Source of the DNA: Sphingopyxis jiangsuensis
GTDB taxonomy: Bacteria > Pseudomonadota > Alphaproteobacteria > Sphingomonadales > Sphingomonadaceae
Length of the DNA: 64,000 bases
Reading direction: 5' to 3'
NCBI RefSeq assembly: GCF_016734905.1
Contig: NZ_JAERPO010000002.1
Location: forward strand, 248,001-312,000
Position 1 is the first letter of the stretch; each line of letters starts with the position of its first letter. The notes under the pieces are model-generated. The model searched no databases and was not told where the DNA came from. It was given only the letters and a program-made list of their open reading frames with translations. Made by a program: the position numbers and the translations under genes. This document shows positions 40,226 to 48,536 of the stretch, in pieces.

Positions 40226-41107
40226 TTAGAGGCCGTCGACGCTCTTGCTGACGAGGACGTTGACCGCAACGCGGCGGTTCTGCGCCTTGCCTTCGGGCGT
40301 GTCGTTGCTCGCCGCCGGATCGGCTTCGGCCATGCCGGTCGGCGTCAGCATGCGATAGGGTTTCCAGCCGCAGGCCTGCTGCAGATGGTTGACCACGCGG
40401 CCGGCGCGCTTTTCGCTGAGCACCTGGTTGAATTCCTGGCTGCCCGTCGAATCGGTGTAGCCGACGACGAGCAGCAGCGCGTTATCCGTCGCGGCGGCGG
40501 CAGAGGCGGTTGCGCACAGATCGGCCTTTGCCTGTTCCGACAGCACGGCCTTGCCGACGTCGAAATGGACGTCGGTGGTGCTCTTGACATTATACTGGTC
40601 GATGTCGCCGACGCGGGCGCGCAGCGCGTCGGTTGCCGCGGTCTGTTCGGCAAAGCGCTGGTCGGTGCCGACATGGATCATCGACGCGGTGCGAAGATCC
40701 TTGCTCTTCAGATCGACTTCGCTCGCGACGAGGCCGCCTTCCCACTGGCGTGTTTCGACGGCAACCGGCAGGCCGTTGAGCAGCGAATTGGCCGCCACCT
40801 TGCTGCTGTTCAGGCCCAGGAAGCCGCCCTTTGCCTTGATCTTGGTTTCTTCGCTGATCGCAATCGTCGTGCTGGTGCCGTCGGTCGTCGTGACCTGCAT
40901 CCGGTTGCCCTGACGCGCCGAAATGATGCCGTCGATCTTCGGTCCTTCGGCGAGGCCGGCAAGCGCCGGGACGCGCGCGGCATAGACCGTGGCCATCACG
41001 TCATCCTCGGACGCATCCTGCGCCCGCGCGGCAATGCTGCCCGTCAGCGGCACCGCGAGCATCGCGAGCAGCAGTGTCAGTCTTTGATTATTCGAAACGG
41101 CACCCAT
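40226..41107 (-). CDS. OmpA family outer-membrane-associated protein
   Basis: A 293-residue exported protein. A signal peptide (to about ARAQ, residue 30) is followed by a beta-rich domain with DUF5666-like repeats (GRMQ-type: ISARQGNRMQVTTTDGTS) and a C-terminal OmpA peptidoglycan-binding domain (about 170-290), with TDVHFDVGKAVLSEQAKADL, VVGYTDSTGSQEFNQVLSEK and NRRVAVNV. It probably tethers the outer membrane to peptidoglycan. GAAGGAGTAGGCT precedes the ATG. The 302-bp gap upstream holds a terminator for the next gene and nothing else I can support. Confidence 0.88.
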   Translation of the reverse strand: MGAVSNNQRLTLLLAMLAVPLTGSIAARAQDASEDDVMATVYAARVPALAGLAEGPKIDGIISARQGNRMQVTTTDGTSTTIAISEETKIKAKGGFLGLNSSKVAANSLLNGLPVAVETRQWEGGLVASEVDLKSKDLRTASMIHVGTDQRFAEQTAATDALRARVGDIDQYNVKSTTDVHFDVGKAVLSEQAKADLCATASAAAATDNALLLVVGYTDSTGSQEFNQVLSEKRAGRVVNHLQQACGWKPYRMLTPTGMAEADPAASNDTPEGKAQNRRVAVNVLVSKSVDGL

Positions 41108-41324
41108 AGCCTACTCCTTCAAACTGCGCAGACAGGCCCACGCGGCCGCGTGTCCCCATCTGGCACATGAATACTCGCGGGACAGGCGATAGTTGCGCGG
41201 GGAAGACCGGTCGGCATGGGATGCGCCGGTAAAGCCGTGACCCACAAGCATTATTTTTTGCATTTCCATCGGTGTGGCGGCGCGTTTCGGATGGTTTTCG
41301 CGCGTCGATCGGGCTCTCGTCCAG

Positions 41325-41356
41325 AAAAAATGGGCGGGCCGCAGCGGGCCCGCCCA
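41325..41356 (-). terminator. intrinsic terminator of the gene at 41.4-42.3 kb
   Basis: On the minus strand TGGGCGGGCC pairs with GGCCCGCCCA around a six-base loop and is followed by TTTTTTCTGG. Confidence 0.85.
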
Positions 41357-41409
41357 GTATCAACCGGCGCTATCGAAGGGTCGCGGGCGCCGGTGCCCCT
41401 TTCTTCGGG

Positions 41410-42258
41410 TTAGTCGGCATTTTCCTGTTCCTTGGCGGCGTCCTTCAGCTGACCCTTGGTCATGCCGCTGACGAGGACGTCGCCCGATCCCGCGAAACTT
41501 GCCGCAGGAAGCGTCGCGACGCGGTCGCCGACCTCGACGGTCACCGCCTCGACGACACCGCGGCCGGTCTGGCGGAGCGACTGGACATGGCCGATGACCT
41601 TGCCGCGCGGATCGGTGACGGGCATTCCGGGGGCAATGGCGAACATGCCTTCGCCGCTGGCCGCGCCGCTACCCTGGGCGGCGAGCTGGCCGAGGCTGCC
41701 CTGAAAGGCCCCCGCGCCCGAGGCCGCGCCGTTCGCGCTGCCCGACACGTTCGAGGCCGCGCCGCTGGCGGTTCCGACGGCCTGACCCGCGGCGCCGCGC
41801 GCCGTTCCGGTCGCCGTGGCTGCCGCGCCTTTGGCGGTGCCGACCGCGCCGCGCGCCGTCTGCCCGACCTGATCGGTGCCGATGAGCTGGGCGTCGAGGC
41901 TGCCCTGACCCGAGGCATTGCCCGAGCCCGAAGCGCTGCCGCCGAGCGTGCTGCCGAGCAGGTCGCCCGACGCATCGGTCGAACCGCTGCCGCGCGCATC
42001 GGCGCCGCCGCTGCCTTGGACACGGCCCGAGCGGCGGTCGACCTTGGCATCGCCGCGACCCGAGCCGGTGACGTCACCCGCGGTCCCGATGGTGCCGCCG
42101 ATCGGCCCGGTCGGATTGCCGAGCGTGCCGCCGATGGTGCTGCCGAGATTGCCGCCGAGGCCGCCGCTGCCACCAAGCAACTGCGCCGAAGCGGGCATTG
42201 CGAATGCGAGCGCCGACGCCATCAGCGCGGCGGCGGGAATGAGATTACGGTTAGCCAT
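41410..42258 (-). CDS. secreted Gly/Ala/Ser-rich protein with PRC-like C-terminus
   Basis: A 282-residue exported protein: signal peptide to about ASAQ (residue 27), then a long low-complexity region (about 28-180) of Gly, Ala, Ser, Thr repeats (GSGGLGGNLGSTIGGTLG), and a C-terminal segment with GMPVTDPRGKVIGHVQSLRQ and VEAVTVEVGDRVATLPAASF. The last part matches in pattern the C-terminal segment of the protein at 22.5 kb, suggesting a small family in this genome. Likely surface or periplasmic; function unknown. An intrinsic terminator follows. Confidence 0.72.
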   Translation of the reverse strand: MANRNLIPAAALMASALAFAMPASAQLLGGSGGLGGNLGSTIGGTLGNPTGPIGGTIGTAGDVTGSGRGDAKVDRRSGRVQGSGGADARGSGSTDASGDLLGSTLGGSASGSGNASGQGSLDAQLIGTDQVGQTARGAVGTAKGAAATATGTARGAAGQAVGTASGAASNVSGSANGAASGAGAFQGSLGQLAAQGSGAASGEGMFAIAPGMPVTDPRGKVIGHVQSLRQTGRGVVEAVTVEVGDRVATLPAASFAGSGDVLVSGMTKGQLKDAAKEQENAD

Positions 42259-42369
42259 CAGTCTTCTCCTTCGATTTTCAGCCCGGAGGGGTGGGCTTGG
42301 GAGGAGAACGATGGCGCTCCGGGCTTTCTTCCCCGGACGATGAAAATTTTTTCCGGTCGAATTGGTAAG

Positions 42370-42478
42370 GCGTCATTGCGAGCCCGGCGGCAGCCGGGGG
42401 AAGCAATCTCCGGCTCTCGCGGGTGCACCAACGATCGCTGGAGATTGCGTCGTCGCTACGCTCCTCGCAATGACGGCG
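42370..42478. repeat. family E paired inverted repeat
   Basis: GTCATTGCGAGCCCGGCGGC with GAAGCAATCTCC in the left half, and the facing GGAGATTGCGTCG with CGCTCCTCGCAATGACG in the right half, about 20 bases apart. Same family as at 55.2 kb. Confidence 0.8.
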
Positions 42479-42496
42479 AAAAAGACGGGCGGGTTG

Positions 42497-43762
42497 TCAG
42501 CGCCCGGCGCAATCGGCGCAAATCAGGCCGTGGCCGTAGATTTTGTCGCGTCCCTTTTTGCCGAGATCGCGCGCCTCGGCCATCAGGGCGCGCACCGCGG
42601 GCTCGATCGCGGGGATCGAGGGGCTGCGATAATGGCGTGCGAGACGCCCCGCGACGAGCGGCGCGGCGAACGACGTTCCGCGCAGGCGGTCGGTCGCGTC
42701 GGCAGCGGTCGCCGCAAGCACGCCGTCGCCGGGCGCGGCGAACGCGACATGCGCGCCGCGCCCCGCCTCGGGCAGCACCCTGCCCTTGGCATCGACACCG
42801 GTCACCGCGAGCACACCCTTGTAGGCGGCGGGATAGGCGGGCGGCGCGGCGGGGCCATCGTTGCCAACCGCCGCGACGATCAGCATCCCGCGCCCCTGCG
42901 CGCGCGATACCGCGACGCCGAGCAGCCGGTTGTCGGGGCCGACAAGGCTGATCGTCGTCACCGGGACCTTGTTTTCGGCGAGCCAGCCGAGCGCGCGCGC
43001 GATGGCGGTGGCGTTGCCGCCCGCGGGGTCGCGGCCATAGACGTCGGCGGCAAGCAACCGCCCGCCCGAAGCCGCGCCGCGCACGCTGCCGCTGCCGACG
43101 AGGAGCGAGGCGACGGCAGTGCCGTGGCGGCTGGCGCTCGGCGCGCCATTTGCGAAGCCGCGCTGCTCGACACGCCCCGCAACCGAGGGATGCGCGGCAA
43201 CGCCGCCGTCGATCAGCCCGAGCGCGCCGGAGCCCGCCGTTCCGCTGGCAAGCGCCGTTGCGGGGAGCGCGCCGCCGGGGCCGCTGGTGAAATAGAGATG
43301 GTCGGCGTCGACCGCGGCGCCCGGAAGCAGCTTTTGCAGCCGTTTCTGCGCGCGCGCGAGGCTTTGGCCATCGGGGACGCGAAAGCGGAGGATTTCCATG
43401 TCGAGACCGTCGACGCGCTCGCGGTCGATCATGGCAAAGCCTTCGGCCGCCACGCGCGCCGCCATTGCGGCGTCGACCCCGGTCGCGACAAGGACGCCGC
43501 GTACCGCCGGCTGGTCGTTGCGGTCGAGCTCGACCCGGTCGGGGTGGGCACGCAGCAGCGTCGTGATCCGGTCGAGCCGCAGCCGGTCGAGCCGCTCGCC
43601 CACCGCGATTAGCGGCTCGCCCACCACATCGGGCAGCGGCGGCAGGTTGCGCGCGGCGTCGGGGATCTGGACGCTTGGCAGGCCGATCTGCGCCGACGCG
43701 CCGAAGCCCGCCGCCGTGATGGCGAGCGCAGCGAGTGCGACAAGGCTTTTCCAACTGGCCAT
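42497..43762 (-). CDS. S8 family (subtilisin-like) serine peptidase, exported
   Basis: A 421-residue exported protease: signal peptide (to about ASAQ, residue 25), a propeptide-like region to about 175, and a subtilase domain. The catalytic triad is Asp in GLIDGGVAAHPSVAG (about 184), His in SRHGTAVASLL (about 213) and Ser in LRGTSFAAPLVAG (about 364); the oxyanion Asn is in AAVGNDGP (about 292). The prodomain suggests autoactivation. The gene faces away from the adjacent sigma-factor gene, so it may share the intergenic promoter region. A CADC pair at the C-terminus may bond. Confidence 0.9.
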   Translation of the reverse strand: MASWKSLVALAALAITAAGFGASAQIGLPSVQIPDAARNLPPLPDVVGEPLIAVGERLDRLRLDRITTLLRAHPDRVELDRNDQPAVRGVLVATGVDAAMAARVAAEGFAMIDRERVDGLDMEILRFRVPDGQSLARAQKRLQKLLPGAAVDADHLYFTSGPGGALPATALASGTAGSGALGLIDGGVAAHPSVAGRVEQRGFANGAPSASRHGTAVASLLVGSGSVRGAASGGRLLAADVYGRDPAGGNATAIARALGWLAENKVPVTTISLVGPDNRLLGVAVSRAQGRGMLIVAAVGNDGPAAPPAYPAAYKGVLAVTGVDAKGRVLPEAGRGAHVAFAAPGDGVLAATAADATDRLRGTSFAAPLVAGRLARHYRSPSIPAIEPAVRALMAEARDLGKKGRDKIYGHGLICADCAGR

Positions 43763-43832
43763 CGACCGTCCTTAACCGTCCGTCCGTTGCACCGCGCTGA
43801 ACGGCGCGCGCGCAAAAAATTTAGCATGATGC

Positions 43833-43858
43833 GGAAGAAACGATAGAAGGGCGTCGTT
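43833..43858 (+). promoter_or_regulatory. candidate ECF/EcfG-type promoter
   Basis: GGAAG-N17-CGTT is one mismatch from the alphaproteobacterial general stress (EcfG) consensus GGAAC-N17-CGTT. It lies 28 bases before the ATG of the sigma-factor gene, a good distance for a promoter that the sigma factor or EcfG would read. Confidence 0.5.
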
Positions 43859-43886
43859 TCATCCACAAACAATCGAAAAGGCGATC

Positions 43887-44375
43887 ATGCGCTTTGAAGA
43901 GGAACTGGTCGAATTGCTGCCGCGCCTCCGCCGCTTTGCGCGCGGGCTGACGCGCGATGCCAGCGATGCCGACGACCTCTGCCAAGCGGCGATCGAACGC
44001 GCGCTGAAATCGCGCGAACAGTGGCAACAAGGAACGAGACTGGATAGCTGGATGTACCGCATCACCCGAAACCTCTGGATCGACGACCGCCGCGCGGCAG
44101 GACGCCGCGGGCAGCACGACCCGATCGACGATGCCGTGACGCAGGTCGCGGGCGACGGCGCCGCCGAGGTCGAGGCGGGTGCGCTCGCGGGTGACGTCGA
44201 CAGCGCGATGGCGCGCCTGCCCGACGAGCAGCGCGAGGTGGTGATGCTCGTCCTCGTCGAAGGCTATGCGTATCGCGAAGCCGCCGAAATCCTCGACGTG
44301 CCGATCGGTACCGTCACCTCGCGTCTCGCGCGCGGGCGCGAGACATTGATGCATATACTGGGAGAAGCGGCATGA
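43887..44375 (+). CDS. ECF RNA polymerase sigma factor
   Basis: A 162-residue extracytoplasmic-function sigma factor. Region 2 (about 8-78) has RRFARGLTRDASDADDLCQA and SWMYRITRNLWIDDRRA (the -10 recognition helix), and region 4 (about 102-155) has MARLPDEQREVVMLVLVEGY and EAAEILDVPIGTVTSRLARG (helix-turn-helix for -35). It is coupled to the next gene by a four-base overlap (ATGA), as is usual for a sigma factor and its anti-sigma. Ribosome site AAAAGG. It controls an envelope or stress regulon; the neighbouring S8 protease and the promoter at 43833 are candidates. Confidence 0.94.
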   Translation: MRFEEELVELLPRLRRFARGLTRDASDADDLCQAAIERALKSREQWQQGTRLDSWMYRITRNLWIDDRRAAGRRGQHDPIDDAVTQVAGDGAAEVEAGALAGDVDSAMARLPDEQREVVMLVLVEGYAYREAAEILDVPIGTVTSRLARGRETLMHILGEAA

Positions 44376-45094
44376 CCCACGATCCTGCGACCATCGCCGC
44401 CTTTGTCGATGGCGAACTCGACGATCTGACCGCGCGCCGCATCGAACGCGAGGCAGCGAACGACGCGGCGCTCGCGGCGGAGATAAGGCGCCAGCGGGAA
44501 TTGAAGGACCGGCTGCGGTCGCATTTCGCGCCGGTGCTCGACGAGCCGCTGCCCGACCGGTTGACGCAGCTGCTTCGGGCCGAAGCGGCGGTCGACACGA
44601 GCCTCGCCGAGCGCCGCGCGGCGCGGCAAGCGCGCTTTGGCGGGCAATGGGGCGCGATGCAGTGGGGCGCGATGGCCGCCGCGCTGGTGCTTGGGCTGAC
44701 CGTCGGCATGCAGCCGTGGGGACCGGCAAGCCCGGTCGCGGTCGAAAGCGGCGCGCTCGTCGCATCGGGGCCGCTTGCCAACGCGCTCGACACGCAGCTC
44801 GCGTCGAACCAGCCGGCAGACGCGGCAACACGGATCGGCCTCAGCTTCCGCGCGCAGGACGGGCGCTATTGCCGCAGCTTCGAAAGCGCGGCGGTCGACG
44901 GCATCGCGTGCCGCGAGGGCGAAGGCTGGACACTCGAACAGACGCTGCGCGGATCGCAGGCGACCGACTATCGCCAGGCGTCGTCGGCGTCGCTCGCTGC
45001 CGCAGCCGCCGCGATGATGGCGGGGGAACCGCTGGACGCCGAAGGCGAACGGGCGGCGCGTGATGCAGGGTGGAAGCGCGGGCGGGGAGAATAG
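44372..45094 (+). CDS. anti-sigma factor (membrane)
   Basis: A 240-residue protein overlapping the sigma-factor gene by four bases. It has an N-terminal anti-sigma-like helical part (AAFVDGELDDLTARRIEREA and KDRLRSHFAPVLDE), one TM helix near residues 93-110 (WGAMAAALVLGLTVGM), and an extracytoplasmic part of about 130 residues with RIGLSFRAQDGRYCRSFESA and VDGIACREGEGW (two Cys that may bond). No His-Cys zinc motif (ZAS) is seen. Presumably sequesters the ECF factor and releases it on envelope stress. Confidence 0.85.
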   Translation: MTHDPATIAAFVDGELDDLTARRIEREAANDAALAAEIRRQRELKDRLRSHFAPVLDEPLPDRLTQLLRAEAAVDTSLAERRAARQARFGGQWGAMQWGAMAAALVLGLTVGMQPWGPASPVAVESGALVASGPLANALDTQLASNQPADAATRIGLSFRAQDGRYCRSFESAAVDGIACREGEGWTLEQTLRGSQATDYRQASSASLAAAAAAMMAGEPLDAEGERAARDAGWKRGRGE

Positions 45095-45363
45095 AGGGCT
45101 ACGCCTTCGCTTTTCCAGCATTCCAATGTGTCGGTCTGGCGATCTGACGCGGAATCTCCAGCATATAGTTCGCAGATCAGGGTTTCCTGCAATACGGGCC
45201 GCATGATCGGGCTGCGCATATGGTAGGAATCTCTCAATTTCTGGATACGGTTGGCATAAAATGCGACCCGAGTGAAATGACCCTCGCGGGTCGAGGCGTC
45301 GCAGGATGCGCTCGCTTTCATCAATTCGAGTTGATGGGCGCCTAGTAGTTCGTTGAGATCCAT
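44968..45363 (-). CDS. hypothetical protein, conserved start (MDLNELL)
   Basis: A 131-residue frame whose first 50-60 residues look real: MDLNELLGAHQLELMKASAS, REGHFTRVAFYANRIQKLRD, in the style of short sphingomonad proteins of about 65-90 residues. AAGGAAAGAG precedes the ATG at 45363. From about residue 95 the chain lies antisense to the last 127 bases of the anti-sigma gene and becomes low complexity (Ser, Ala, Arg), so the natural stop may have been lost or a frameshift passed. The function is unknown. Confidence 0.5.
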   Translation of the reverse strand: MDLNELLGAHQLELMKASASCDASTREGHFTRVAFYANRIQKLRDSYHMRSPIMRPVLQETLICELYAGDSASDRQTDTLECWKSEGVALYSPRPRFHPASRAARSPSASSGSPAIIAAAAAASDADDAWR

Positions 45364-45400
45364 CGACTCTTTCCTTGGCAATATGGCGAGACGGGACGAT

Positions 45401-45436
45401 CGGCCGGGAGCGTCTGGGTCGACGGACTCCCGGCCG
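45401..45436. terminator. hairpin between two minus-strand genes
   Basis: CGGCCGGGAG pairs with CTCCCGGCCG around a 16-base loop. It lies just after the cold-shock-like gene and before the hypothetical gene. No T run, so it may be an attenuator or only a hairpin. Confidence 0.45.
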
Positions 45437-45444
45437 ATATTCGA

Positions 45445-45681
45445 TCAGCCCTGCTGCTTTTCAGTCGGCTGGCCCTGTGACTGTTGGAGCTTTACCGCCT
45501 GCGCCTTGCCACCGCTGACCTGGCGGGTCTCATATCCAAAGTGCTGGCCGACCTTGGGTTCGGCGGCTTCCTGCTGCAGATCGGCCTTGACGAACGCGAG
45601 GTTGTCGCCGCCCTTGTCGGGGGTGATGGTTCCCGCACCCTTGCCGGTGTCGTAGCTCTGAATCTTGCCATAATATGTCAT
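45445..45681 (-). CDS. cold-shock-domain-like protein
   Basis: A 78-residue protein with a cold-shock (OB-fold) type pattern: YYGKIQSYDTGKGAGTITPD (strands 1-2), GGDNLAFVKADLQ and VGQHFGYETRQVSGGKAQAV. It lacks the canonical RNP1 (KGFGFI) and has KGAGTI, so it belongs to the divergent CSD-like branch in alphaproteobacteria. The Gln/Lys tail is probably disordered. Likely binds RNA or single-stranded DNA. Ribosome site GAAGGAAC before ATG at 45681. Expression pattern unknown. Confidence 0.72.
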   Translation of the reverse strand: MTYYGKIQSYDTGKGAGTITPDKGGDNLAFVKADLQQEAAEPKVGQHFGYETRQVSGGKAQAVKLQQSQGQPTEKQQG

Positions 45682-45899
45682 GAGAATGTTCCTTCTTTCG
45701 GGCGCGAGCAATCATCATCGACCGCTTATCGCGGGCTAAGAGACGAAAAAGAAAGAAGGGAGGGATGAAAATGGCCCTCGGGACCGTCGATTGCGACTGG
45801 TAGCTGGACCGTAGATGGCCACGGCAGAAGCAAGTTACAACCCCCGCGGCCATCGGTTGAACGCGCTCCGTCTGCCTTCGCGGCGGCGCGAACACCCAC

Positions 45900-45932
45900 G
45901 AAAAAGGGCGGGCGCATCGCTGCGCCCGCCCT
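45900..45932 (-). terminator. intrinsic terminator
   Basis: On the minus strand AGGGCGGGCGCA pairs with TGCGCCCGCCCT around the loop GCGA and is followed by TTTTTC. It closes the transcript of the exported protein gene 38 bases upstream. Confidence 0.85.
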
Positions 45933-45970
45933 CCCGTGACCCCGGCGAGGCGGGGGGATGGGTGCGGCGA

Positions 45971-46306
45971 TCAGCCGACCGTGACGCGGCCGGCGCGATA
46001 GCCTTTCTTGCGCATTTCCTTCACATAGTCCTTGTCGGCATCGACGATCTCGTTCGCCCATTCGTCCCACGCGTCCCAGCGGTCCTCGCGGTCGGTCGCG
46101 CGGCGCAGGTCGCTCACCAGTTCCTTTTCGGCTTCGAGGATGTCGGCCTGATAGTTGAACCAATATTGGTTCTTGATCCCGGCGATGGGGACCGAGCGGA
46201 TTTCGGGGCGCTCGAAGCCAGCCGGCATCGCATGATAGGGGACCGCCGCGGCGGCAACACCCGCGGGAACAGCCAGGATTGCGGCCAAAGTCGTCCATGT
46301 TTTCAT
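45971..46306 (-). CDS. small exported protein of unknown function
   Basis: A 111-residue protein: signal peptide (about 1-20, ILAVPAGVAAAAV) then a charged helical domain with IRSVPIAGIKNQYWFNYQAD, EAEKELVSDLRRATDREDRW and WANEIVDADKDYVKEMRKKG. The pattern is like other small sphingomonad periplasmic helical proteins, but I cannot name a family. The ATG at 46306 has AAGGAGA seven bases upstream; an ATG six bases earlier overlaps that site and is unlikely. It ends in a strong terminator. Confidence 0.68.
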   Translation of the reverse strand: MKTWTTLAAILAVPAGVAAAAVPYHAMPAGFERPEIRSVPIAGIKNQYWFNYQADILEAEKELVSDLRRATDREDRWDAWDEWANEIVDADKDYVKEMRKKGYRAGRVTVG

Positions 46307-46420
46307 CGTCATTCTCCTTGTGGACCCTGTGGTCAGGAGAGCAACGAAGGAGGCGGCCGATTTATTCCCGTCCCACCGCCGATTTTTCACGGCTCGCGGT
46401 GGAATCGCGTGCCGACGCGC

Positions 46421-47422
46421 CTATCCGGGGTGCGCTTCGTCGCCGACCGACGAGCGCAGGAGGCCGCGAAACACGTCGAGCGCGCTGCGTTTTCCCTGCG
46501 TCACGTCGAACACGTCGCGCGCGATCGGCATGTCGAGGCCGTAACGGTCGGCGAGCGCCATCACCGTCGGGGCGCTTTTGACGCCCTCTGCCACCATGTG
46601 CATGTCGGCGATGATCGCGTCGATGTGCCGTCCCTTGCCGAGTTCGACACCGACATGGCGGTTGCGCGACAAGGGGCTGGTGCAGGTCGCGATCAGATCG
46701 CCCATGCCGGTGAGCCCGGCAAAAGTTTCCGGCCGCCCGCCCATCGCCACGCCGAGCCGCGTGATTTCGGACAGGCCGCGCGTGATGAGCGCGGCGCGTG
46801 TATTGTCCCCTGCCCCCAGCCCGTCGCCCATGCCCACCGCGATCGCGACGATATTCTTGAGCACGCCGCCGAGTTCACAGCCCAGAAGGTCGGTGTTGGT
46901 GTAAACGCGGAACAGCCCCGAGTGGAACAAGGGCTGGAGCGCGCGGACGACGATTTCGTCCTCCATCGACAGCACGCTCGCCGCCGCCTGCCCGCTCATG
47001 ATCTCGCGCGCCAGATTGGGTCCGGTGAGAACGCCGACGGGGTGGCCGGGCAGCACCTCTTCGATCAGTTCGGTCATGCGTTTGCCCGACGCGAGTTCGA
47101 GCCCCTTGGTCAGGCTGATCACCGGGACCCACGGGCGCAGATGCGCGCGCGCTTCCTCCAGAACGCCGCGAAAGCTGTGCGAGGGCACGCCCATGACGAG
47201 CACGTCGGCCCCCGCCACCGCCTGACCAATGTCGCCGGTGGCACGGAGCGCAGGGGGCAATTTGATGCCCGAGAGATATTTGCGGTTCTCATGGTCGCGG
47301 TTGATCGCATCGACCGTTTCGGCGTCGCGCGCCCACAGCGTGATCGGCGCGTTGCGCGACACCAGCGCCGCGACGGTCGTTCCCCAGCTTCCCCCGCCGA
47401 GCAGGCCCACGTTGAGGCGCAT
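46421..47422 (-). CDS. gpsA: NAD(P)-dependent glycerol-3-phosphate dehydrogenase
   Basis: A 333-residue enzyme that reduces DHAP to sn-glycerol 3-phosphate, precursor of glycerolipids. The NAD(P) loop GLLGGGSWGTTVAALV starts at residue 6, the helical domain carries the catalytic Lys (NIVAIAVGMGDGLGAGDNTR after GCELGGVLK), and NDAVLTGPNLAREI-type signature is present (GVLTGPNLAREIMSG). ATG at 47422 with GGGAGAGGGAC upstream. It opens the glycerolipid block that continues down to 56.9 kb, though a family C repeat separates it from the next gene. Confidence 0.95.
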   Translation of the reverse strand: MRLNVGLLGGGSWGTTVAALVSRNAPITLWARDAETVDAINRDHENRKYLSGIKLPPALRATGDIGQAVAGADVLVMGVPSHSFRGVLEEARAHLRPWVPVISLTKGLELASGKRMTELIEEVLPGHPVGVLTGPNLAREIMSGQAAASVLSMEDEIVVRALQPLFHSGLFRVYTNTDLLGCELGGVLKNIVAIAVGMGDGLGAGDNTRAALITRGLSEITRLGVAMGGRPETFAGLTGMGDLIATCTSPLSRNRHVGVELGKGRHIDAIIADMHMVAEGVKSAPTVMALADRYGLDMPIARDVFDVTQGKRSALDVFRGLLRSSVGDEAHPG

Positions 47423-47486
47423 GTCCCTCTCCCTGTTTTGAGGGGAGAGTGGCGCGGGATTGGGGGGTTGGCAAGCGCCACTCACT

Positions 47487-47567
47487 CGTCATCCCGGCGA
47501 AGACCGGGATCTCGCCGGTGCAGCTCTACGCAAGGGCGAGATCCCGGCCTTCGCCGGGATGACGATT
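47487..47567. repeat. family C paired inverted repeat
   Basis: TCATCCCGGCGAAGACCGGG and the facing GATCCCGGCCTTCGCCGGGA flank a spacer of about 35 bases. Same family at 52.7 and 57.7 kb. Confidence 0.85.
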
Positions 47568-47587
47568 TAACGATGAACGGCGTCCCG

Positions 47588-48523
47588 CTAAGGATGCTCC
47601 GCCAGGAACGCGCGCTGGACCTCGGCGGTCGCTTTCGGGGCCTCGATCATCGGGACGTGCGCGACATGGTCGAAGACATGGCTGCGGCTGTTCGCGATGC
47701 CGTTTTCGAGCGTCGCGACGCAGCTGACGTCGATGAGCTTGTCGTGGCGGCCCCAGATGATCAGCGTCGGCACCTTCACCTCGCCGAGCCGGTCGTCGAG
47801 CGGCTTTGCCTCCATCTCGTCGGCGATCACCCAGAATATCCGGTCGAGCAGATCGCGATATTTGAGCGCGTCGCCATAGACGACGGGCTTGAGGCGCGAC
47901 GGGACATAGACGGGCTTGTGCACGACAAAGGCGACAAGCCGGTCGGCATCTTCCAGATTCGCGATGACCAGCGGGTTAAAGTCCCGGTCGGCAGAAAGCT
48001 TCTGCAACTCGCTTTCGTTCGCGCCCGTCACGCCGGCATTGTTGAGCAGCGTCAAGGTGCGCAGACGGCCGGGATAGTCGAGCGCAAAACGCAGCGCGAT
48101 CCAGCCGCCCATGCTGTTGCCGCCAAGGTGCGGGCGGTCGAGCCCGAGTGCATCGAGAAAGCCCTTGAGCCGCGCCGACTGGCTTTCGATGTCATAGGGC
48201 AGCGCCGGGTCGCGGTCATTTTCGCCAAAGCCGGGAAGGTCGGGCGCGATCAGCCGATAGTCGCGCGTCAGCCCCGCAGCGTAGAAGGTCCAATTGTCCT
48301 TGTCGCCGCCAAAGCCGTGAACCATCACCAGCGCGGGCTTTGACGGGTCGCCGCCCTCCAGATAGGGCCAGTTGCGACCGTCGACGGTGACGCTTTTTTG
48401 CACGAGCCGCCCGCGGCGGCGCACCAGCGACCGCATCAGCGCAACGAGCCGTTCGGGGAAGGCGAAATAGAGGATGGCGAGCGCGATCAGCGGCGCGGCG
48501 ATGAGGATGAGGAGGAGTTTCAT
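47588..48523 (-). CDS. alpha/beta hydrolase, membrane-anchored
   Basis: A 311-residue hydrolase with an N-terminal hydrophobic anchor (about 2-22, LLLILIAAPLIALAILYFA). Catalytic triad: Ser in LGGNSMGGWIAL (about 139), Asp in IWGRHDKLID, His in DHVAHVPMIE. An oxyanion motif MVHGFGGDKDNW is near 68. Probably a lipase or esterase on lipid substrates, given the neighbours (gpsA, patatin, WS/DGAT). ATG start at 48523 with GGATCGCT upstream is moderately supported. Confidence 0.88.
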   Translation of the reverse strand: MKLLLILIAAPLIALAILYFAFPERLVALMRSLVRRRGRLVQKSVTVDGRNWPYLEGGDPSKPALVMVHGFGGDKDNWTFYAAGLTRDYRLIAPDLPGFGENDRDPALPYDIESQSARLKGFLDALGLDRPHLGGNSMGGWIALRFALDYPGRLRTLTLLNNAGVTGANESELQKLSADRDFNPLVIANLEDADRLVAFVVHKPVYVPSRLKPVVYGDALKYRDLLDRIFWVIADEMEAKPLDDRLGEVKVPTLIIWGRHDKLIDVSCVATLENGIANSRSHVFDHVAHVPMIEAPKATAEVQRAFLAEHP

Positions 48524-48536
48524 AGCGATCCTTTCA

